Assembly: GCA_002432095.1 (NCBI GenBank) | Contig: DJFQ01000247.1 | Coordinates: 11,909 to 30,379, forward strand | DNA: 18,471 nt | DNA from: Marinagarivorans sp. UBA5868 | Lineage (GTDB): Bacteria; Pseudomonadota; Gammaproteobacteria; Pseudomonadales; Cellvibrionaceae | Reading direction: 5' to 3' | Part shown: piece after piece, positions 14,757-18,471 of the stretch | Numbering within the stretch: the first letter of the stretch is position 1 | How the letters are laid out: each line of letters starts with the position of its first letter | Program-made: the position numbers and the translations under genes | The notes under the pieces: model-generated | What the model saw: the letters and a program-made list of their open reading frames with translations, nothing else | Databases searched by the model: none | What the model was told of the DNA's origin: nothing

Positions 14757-15518
14757 ATGAAAAACCTATTTGTTAAGATTTTTGCGATATTAGCTCTTAT
14801 TGGATGCGATACCCGTCAAGACAAAATTTACCATTCCTTTAAATGTGCAAAAGCGGCCACCTATCTGGAAGACCACGCTAGTGCCCGCATTGCTCTTCAA
14901 AAATCAGAATTATATTTCGATGACATCCACACCAACGAAGCATACTTTTGGATGCAACTTAATCAGAGATTCCAGGAAGATTTTGGACTTTATAAACATA
15001 CGCATAGCGGGCAAATGGAAATTCTTTCCACCTTATATAACTCTCGTGAATGCAAGATGAGTTATGAGCAAGCGGAGACTTCTGATACAAAATCCTATAA
15101 TCAGCCAGTCAAGAAAAGCACCCGCCACAGCCTTGAGGACATTTTTCAGAATTTCAATACCTGCGACTTCCCAAAAGTTAGCTACAACCTATTCAGCGAA
15201 GTTACCTCACACCCCTATTTCAGCGAGGCCAAAGTTAGACCCTACAAAATCGAGCAAAGTCTTGCCTTTTATTCTGTGAATGATTCTTTGTTTGGAATGC
15301 CGGTTTCGCACATTATTTTACCGGTGACATGGTCTCATTATTCAGTAACATTTGATTTACCAATAAATGAAGTAAGACTTAGGCTTGAAACTGTGTTTGG
15401 CGAGAGCTTCGAAGCAGTAGATATATCTGATGCTGGCTATAAGCCATTTTTGATAGCAAGAAGAGATGATCCCTCCAAAACTATTATTTATTGCGATGAG
15501 CCTGAATACGATGAATAA
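14757..15518 (+). CDS. Predicted lipoprotein of unknown function
   Basis: The protein has 253 residues. A short signal sequence ends in a lipobox LIGC with Cys17 as the lipidated residue. Asp at +2 would keep it in the inner membrane under the E. coli Lol rule, if that applies here. The mature part starts with a helical stretch of about 70 residues (KCAKAATYLEDHASARIAL and onward), then a polar linker (about 110-125) and a mixed alpha/beta C-terminal half (HIILPVTWSHYSVTFDLPI, EVRLRLETVFGESFEAVDI). Further cysteines are at KCAK, ECK, TCDF and YCDE. No catalytic motif is recognised. GGAG lies about 11 nt before the ATG. A TATAAT hexamer at 14732 is too close to serve as an obvious -10. Confidence 0.72.
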   Translation: MKNLFVKIFAILALIGCDTRQDKIYHSFKCAKAATYLEDHASARIALQKSELYFDDIHTNEAYFWMQLNQRFQEDFGLYKHTHSGQMEILSTLYNSRECKMSYEQAETSDTKSYNQPVKKSTRHSLEDIFQNFNTCDFPKVSYNLFSEVTSHPYFSEAKVRPYKIEQSLAFYSVNDSLFGMPVSHIILPVTWSHYSVTFDLPINEVRLRLETVFGESFEAVDISDAGYKPFLIARRDDPSKTIIYCDEPEYDE

Positions 15519-15934
15519 GCAAATATAGACCCCGCAAACCAAACATACATTATATTAAAACTCTTCACATCGGCCCCATAACCAAAAACAGATACTAGAT
15601 GCCTACGTTTTTGGCGATAATATAAATTTGTCATTAGCTTTAACCACCTGAAACTAACGACATTGATATAACCATAATACAATGCATGCCCGGTTCGGTA
15701 TCATGGCATCAAAATCGATGGCGCATAGGATACGACCAGGCAAACAGAAGTTTAAATCTTACCGAACTCACGTTCGACGTGAGCCTGAGCTCGGCCAAAA
15801 GCGGATATCGACTTAATATAATATTCGTAAGGTCATCCTCGCTCATTACCGAACCAGCTCTTTATTGTAAGTTTCCACTTCCTAAGCTTGAAAATTACTA
15901 GCACTCGAAAATGTATTATTTTTGACATTAAGAA
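15519..15934. other. AT-rich intergenic region between convergent cargo genes
   Basis: Nothing firmly supported is seen in these 416 bp. A CCAAAAAC/GTTTTTGG inverted repeat at about 15582-15614 could act as a weak bidirectional terminator for the converging genes. A 71-codon open frame at 15686-15901 has no ribosome-binding site and I leave it out as a gene. Confidence 0.5.
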
Positions 15935-16435
15935 TTATTCTGTTTCGATGGGAGAAGAAAAAATAACAGCATAATCTGTAAAAAATTTTATCTTTTTAAA
16001 CTTATACGCAATTTGTCCATGGGAAGTACTAAAACAAAAATATAAATATTTCAAATGGCGTAAATCCTTATCAAGAAAAATAGGGATGTTTACCTCTCCC
16101 ATTTCAGGCAACTCTGTTTTTGCTGTGTGTGTATAAAATTTCAGATCTTGATGGAGGACAGGCCAAGTGCTGGGGCTGCCCGACTCCAATATCGTCGTTT
16201 GATATGCTAGTTTTTCATAACAAGTGAAATTTTCGATAAATATTGGATATGTTTTTTCATTTGCCAGCCTAAGGTATAGTCTCGTTTGATTTTCCAATCG
16301 ATGGATAATTAAGCTTTTAATTTTGACCCCAGGCCTATTGTTTTTCCACCACGCATATAAAACAGTCGATATTGCAACAATAGAAGCCAAAGAGCTTAGC
16401 ATATCAACGGTCGATTTGAAGTGACTTTCGTCCAT
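15935..16435 (-). CDS. N-terminally membrane-anchored protein of unknown function
   Basis: The protein has about 166 residues. One N-terminal membrane segment (about 10-30, MLSSLASIVAISTVLYAWW) is followed by a basic NNRPGVKIK stop-transfer and a soluble beta-rich domain (SLIIHRLENQTRLYLRLANE, PIFIENFTCYEKLAYQT, YLYFCFSTSHGQIAYKF). The soluble domain resembles in style the small beta-sandwich proteins anchored at the inner face, but I recognise no family. ATG 16435 is preceded by GTGGAG; an in-frame GTG at 16444 is the alternative. It is leftward, facing the lipoprotein gene. Confidence 0.72.
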   Translation of the reverse strand: MDESHFKSTVDMLSSLASIVAISTVLYAWWKNNRPGVKIKSLIIHRLENQTRLYLRLANEKTYPIFIENFTCYEKLAYQTTILESGSPSTWPVLHQDLKFYTHTAKTELPEMGEVNIPIFLDKDLRHLKYLYFCFSTSHGQIAYKFKKIKFFTDYAVIFSSPIETE

Positions 16436-16928
16436 ATACTCCACTCAACGAATTTAAATTTATTACTATTATGTAAGATCAATTGTTAAAAGTGGAGAAA
16501 AGAAATCGCCGCCCTATAATTCGTTGCCCAACCTTGACTGTGAAAATTTTACATTGTAGGTGAGCAAATCCCCTCTGCACCATTTATCCATTTCTTACCC
16601 AGCCGCCTTCAAGTGGTCGAAATCATTAGATGAAAGGTGTAAACAATCAGGTCTTACATACGAAAAATTTTTGTCGGCTCGAAATGCATGTACTTAAAAG
16701 CGTACTGCGAACCTGCTAGGCGGAGCAAAACTTTTTTATAACGTAGATCACTTTCGTACCAATCAATTGGTCAATTGCCCAAGTTCGTGATTAGGGTTTC
16801 AGTATGGGTGAGGCAGCGGCCCATCTGGATATCGATCAAAATATGCGACGTTGCTGGCCAAAAGAGTATGAAGCTCAGTCCCTTAGTGATTACCAGAAAA
16901 AGCCGCTATCTTTGCCTGTTAGTATGCG
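16436..16928. other. Intergenic region with probable transposase debris
   Basis: This 493-bp gap lies between two leftward genes. On the plus strand it holds a 45-codon open frame (16560-16697, GTG to TAA, with FKWSKSLDERCKQSGLTYEK) of unknown origin, and a short HTH-like fragment at 16801-16884 resembling an IS3-type OrfA. The promoter of the leftward gene at 16435 should be near 16450-16490 (TTAACA and TAATAA boxes 18 bp apart on the minus strand). Confidence 0.4.
16801..16884 (+). mobile_element. Possible IS3-family OrfA HTH remnant
   Basis: The translated stretch MGEAAAHLDIDQNMRRCWPK followed by EYEAQ fits the helix-turn-helix of IS3/IS911-type OrfA transposases (pattern EAAxHLxIxxNMLRRWxKEYE). 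A stop lies four codons before the Met and no OrfB follows, so it would be a decayed fragment. There are no terminal inverted repeats that I can see. Confidence 0.35.
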
Positions 16929-17411
16929 CTATACCCATGACTTCAAAATCGCGCCAAGGCAAACTGCTAGAATTGTTACCAAAGATGGTAATAGCCATCT
17001 TTTTTCTTGTTCGCTAGCAATAGCCCGAGAATGTAAGTCTACTGCTGTAGCAATCAAGGTCGCTGTATCATTATTTGTTAATGGTGATCGTGAAAGCCTA
17101 AAATCCCTTTCATCATCAGGAAGATTTTCCAGTTGCTCACGGGTCAGCGGCTGCTGCCTATCAACATGAAAATTGCGTTGATAACTTCTCCTCCAAACCA
17201 GTGAAACTTTCTGCTTATCGCTGTTTAGGCGGAAAAACTCCGGATGCTCAACAAACACAGTTTTCCAATGATCAGCATTGCTCTCAACGCCTGTGATTCG
17301 CATTGACCAACCGGCAAAATCGAGTTTATAAAATTTGTACGTGCTCATAACTTGGATTGCAGCAATCACGTCAGCAAGCCTTTGATTCTTTAGGTATGGT
17401 GATCTACTCAC
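16929..17411 (-). CDS. Conserved-looking small protein with C-terminal membrane anchor
   Basis: The protein has 160 residues from GTG 17411, which has a perfect GGAGG six bases upstream; the longer ATG start at 17435 lacks one. The N-terminal part (RLADVIAAIQVMSTYKFYKL, then HWKTVFVEHPEFFRL and KVSLVWRRSY) looks like a compact helical domain. LSRSPLTNNDTATLIATAVD and LHSRAIASEQEKRW form a helix leading into a C-terminal membrane segment (LLPSLVTILAVCLGAIL). I believe similar short proteins occur in many Gram-negatives, sometimes with misleading amidohydrolase names; no catalytic residues support that. Function unknown. Same strand as the split gene and the Mrr-like gene upstream. Confidence 0.78.
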   Translation of the reverse strand: MSRSPYLKNQRLADVIAAIQVMSTYKFYKLDFAGWSMRITGVESNADHWKTVFVEHPEFFRLNSDKQKVSLVWRRSYQRNFHVDRQQPLTREQLENLPDDERDFRLSRSPLTNNDTATLIATAVDLHSRAIASEQEKRWLLPSLVTILAVCLGAILKSWV

Positions 17412-17479
17412 GATTCCTCCATATTGAGAATTCATCTAAAGTCATATTATTTTCTACGACTCTTATAACAGTTAAATAG

Positions 17480-17499
17480 TGCGGACCCTCTGGTCCGCA
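17480..17499. terminator. Small perfect hairpin between leftward genes
   Basis: TGCGGACC pairs with GGTCCGCA around a 4-base loop. On the plus strand it is followed by TATTAGTTTTT. On the minus strand, the direction of transcription here, it is followed only by CTATTTAAC. It ends the split gene unit at 17515 and is a probable terminator, stronger in the plus direction. Confidence 0.6.
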
Positions 17500-17514
17500 T
17501 ATTAGTTTTTATGT

Positions 17515-17984
17515 TTACAATTGCAAATCATCTTTTGCTGCATCTTTAAATAGAGATATGCATTTATCAATATGCATTAAATTTTCATCAGCTTCGCATA
17601 CCTCTATGTCTGTTTCTAAGCCAGAAATTGCTATCTTATGGCCGTCGGAACTACGTTCTAAATTCACCATTAACCACAACAAATACTCTTCAGCCTCTTC
17701 AGATATAAGCAAATATCCAAGATCACGGTGTTTATGTAGGTCGTGCTTTCGGTTATTAAAAGTTTTCAATAGAGCCGCAATCTCTGTACTATCTTTTTGT
17801 TAGTGTCATCTAAAAGCTGATGGCATACTTTCTTTAATTCATGAAGACCCGATAACGTAGACGTATATACATCTAGTTTTTTATTCCAGAACTGCGTTTT
17901 GCGATGTTTCCTTAGCACTATAGACCAAGCAACAAATGCAGAAAAGGGTGATGCGATGAAAGCAATTAATAATTTTTCAGCCAT
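17515..17984 (-). pseudogene. TM-anchored protein gene split by a frameshift
   Basis: Two adjacent frames read as one protein of about 156 residues. The first part (ATG 17984, 72 codons) has a membrane segment at about 5-25 (LLIAFIASPFSAFVAWSIVL), then a helical part (LDVYTSTLSGLHELKKVCHQ). It stops at 17766, soon after an A5 run. Shifting -1 at CAAAAAG (17793-17799), or adding one A, joins LLDDTNKK directly to DSTEIAALLKTFNNRKHD and the rest of the second frame (to 17515, with SEEAEEYLLWLMVNLERS). The second frame alone has only a TTG start inside the first frame's stop (TATTGA). A sequencing or assembly indel, a true mutation, phase variation or programmed frameshifting are all possible. 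Function unknown. Confidence 0.7.
17793..17799 (-). other. Candidate frameshift site CAAAAAG
   Basis: In the zero frame the codons are AAC AAA AAG ATA. A -1 slip on AAA AAG yields GAT AGT ACA, the start of the open second frame, and the -1 frame is closed by TAA just upstream. This is close to the A AAA AAG slippery heptamer used by IS elements and dnaX, but the first base is C, making a simple indel at least as likely. Confidence 0.45.
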
Positions 17985-18063
17985 CTGCCAACTCTTGTGA
18001 AAAAAAAAATAACGTCACAATAAAAGGCGCGACGACAGGAGCGAAGGCGGATGTAACCGCTTG

Positions 18064-18471
18064 CTAGCTTTCTCCGGTACCATGCTCAACAATCATCTTT
18101 GCAAACTGCTCCCCATCCACGAGCTCGATTTTCTTTCCAGCACTCTCCAGATACTCCTTAGCGGCACGACTCGCCTCGTCGGAGTATGTCCCGGTAGTAA
18201 TCACCATCCCAAGGTCCGCGCCTTCAGCCTCCATTCCTGAGACAAGCTGATCAATGACATGTCGGTCTACTGGAGGCTCAGGTTGCCAGTGCTTAGCCTG
18301 GACAGCGACTACTAAAGGAAATGTCTCCGCTAATAAAAAGGTGGCCACAACACCTGCCCCCTTATCTTGACTACGCGGAACTACTCTCGCCTCTTTGGCT
18401 CCAAGACTACGAAATAGATTTTTGATTAGGTTCTCAAATCCAAAACTTGTAATGGTCAACAAAAACCGGAC
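18064..18471 (-). CDS. Mrr-family restriction-endonuclease-like protein, 5' end beyond window
   Basis: About 136 residues are visible; the frame is open to the right edge, so any N-terminal domain lies outside. The pattern is that of the Mrr catalytic domain: FENLIKNLFRSLGAKEARVV, then PRSQDKGAGVVA, VVAVQAKHW (the QxK part of the nuclease motif), VIDQLVSGMEAEGADLGMVI, TTGTYSDEASRAAKE and IELVDGEQFAKMI. Mrr enzymes are PD-(D/E)xK nucleases that cut modified DNA. The position where this family normally has the catalytic Asp (G-I/A-D before the QAK strand) is Gly here, codon GGT at 18354-18352. The protein may be inactive. It heads a series of leftward small membrane-protein genes, as in defence-type islands. 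A TTGTGA/TCACAA inverted repeat around an A-run lies downstream (17995-18020). Confidence 0.85.
   Translation of the reverse strand, partial: VRFLLTITSFGFENLIKNLFRSLGAKEARVVPRSQDKGAGVVATFLLAETFPLVVAVQAKHWQPEPPVDRHVIDQLVSGMEAEGADLGMVITTGTYSDEASRAAKEYLESAGKKIELVDGEQFAKMIVEHGTGES

Noticed and set aside
15686..15901. A 71-codon plus-strand frame (SWHQNRWRIGY and onward) between convergent cargo genes.
   Set aside because: No ribosome-binding site, no family match that I trust, and it lies in a convergent intergenic gap. It could be a gene remnant but I cannot support it.
12800..18063. Integron cassette array, suggested by small orphan genes and a tyrosine recombinase; attC-like bits such as CGTTGCCCAACC near 16528.
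   Set aside because: The recombinase lacks the IntI-specific segment, genes point in both directions, and I found no paired GTTRRRY/RYYYAAC sites with stem structure between genes.
1..18471. tRNA, rRNA genes, CRISPR arrays.
   Set aside because: No cloverleaf-like or rRNA-like sequence and no regularly spaced short repeats with unique spacers were seen. The only tandem array is the coding 327-bp repeat.

Overview
The window reads as Gram-negative, probably gammaproteobacterial, chromosome: it holds a large outer-membrane beta-barrel protein with a C-terminal aromatic residue, an RsbQ-type hydrolase paired with a hybrid histidine kinase, and an accessory region with a tyrosine recombinase. The species cannot be told from sequence alone. 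Composition changes visibly along the window. It is GC-rich from 1 to about 7000, intermediate from about 7000 to 12800, and AT-rich from about 12800 to 18000.

Layout. (1) 1-6633, minus strand: a coupled gene pair. A 1240-residue outer-membrane barrel protein is followed, with a TGATG overlap of stop and possible start, by a large secreted protein of DUF11/DUF7507-type repeats. The second gene has no stop in the window and runs off the left edge inside a tandem array whose last two units are nearly identical. (2) 6634-7669: about 1 kb that holds at most small leader ORFs and probably the promoter of that pair. (3) 7670-10435, minus strand: an rsbQ-like alpha/beta hydrolase and a PAS-PAS-HisKA-HATPase-REC hybrid kinase, 12 bp apart. 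This is a bipartite hydrolase/PAS sensing module. (4) 10771-12800, plus strand: a zinc-ribbon/glycine-rich small protein with a strong terminator, a short RadC-family JAB protein and a tyrosine recombinase. These are typical of an integrative element. (5) 12890-18471: AT-rich cargo. It starts with a leftward XRE/DUF3693-like phage-type repressor. Its divergent control region has a sigma-70-like promoter flanked by copies of GCTAAGTAA. Three rightward genes follow (GYF_2 membrane protein, two-TM acidic-tail protein, lipoprotein). Then come four leftward loci: a TM-anchored protein, a C-terminally anchored protein, a TM protein split by a frameshift at an A5 run, and a partial Mrr-type nuclease at the right edge.

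How the parts may work together. The barrel/repeat pair looks like a surface-display or adhesion system. The hydrolase/kinase pair should sense a small hydrophobic ligand and signal through phosphorelay. The right part looks like a mobile island whose cargo is almost entirely small membrane-attached proteins of unknown function next to an Mrr-like gene. The Mrr-like gene has Gly where the catalytic Asp is expected. An undescribed system would most plausibly lie in the coupled barrel/repeat operon or in the membrane-protein cargo.
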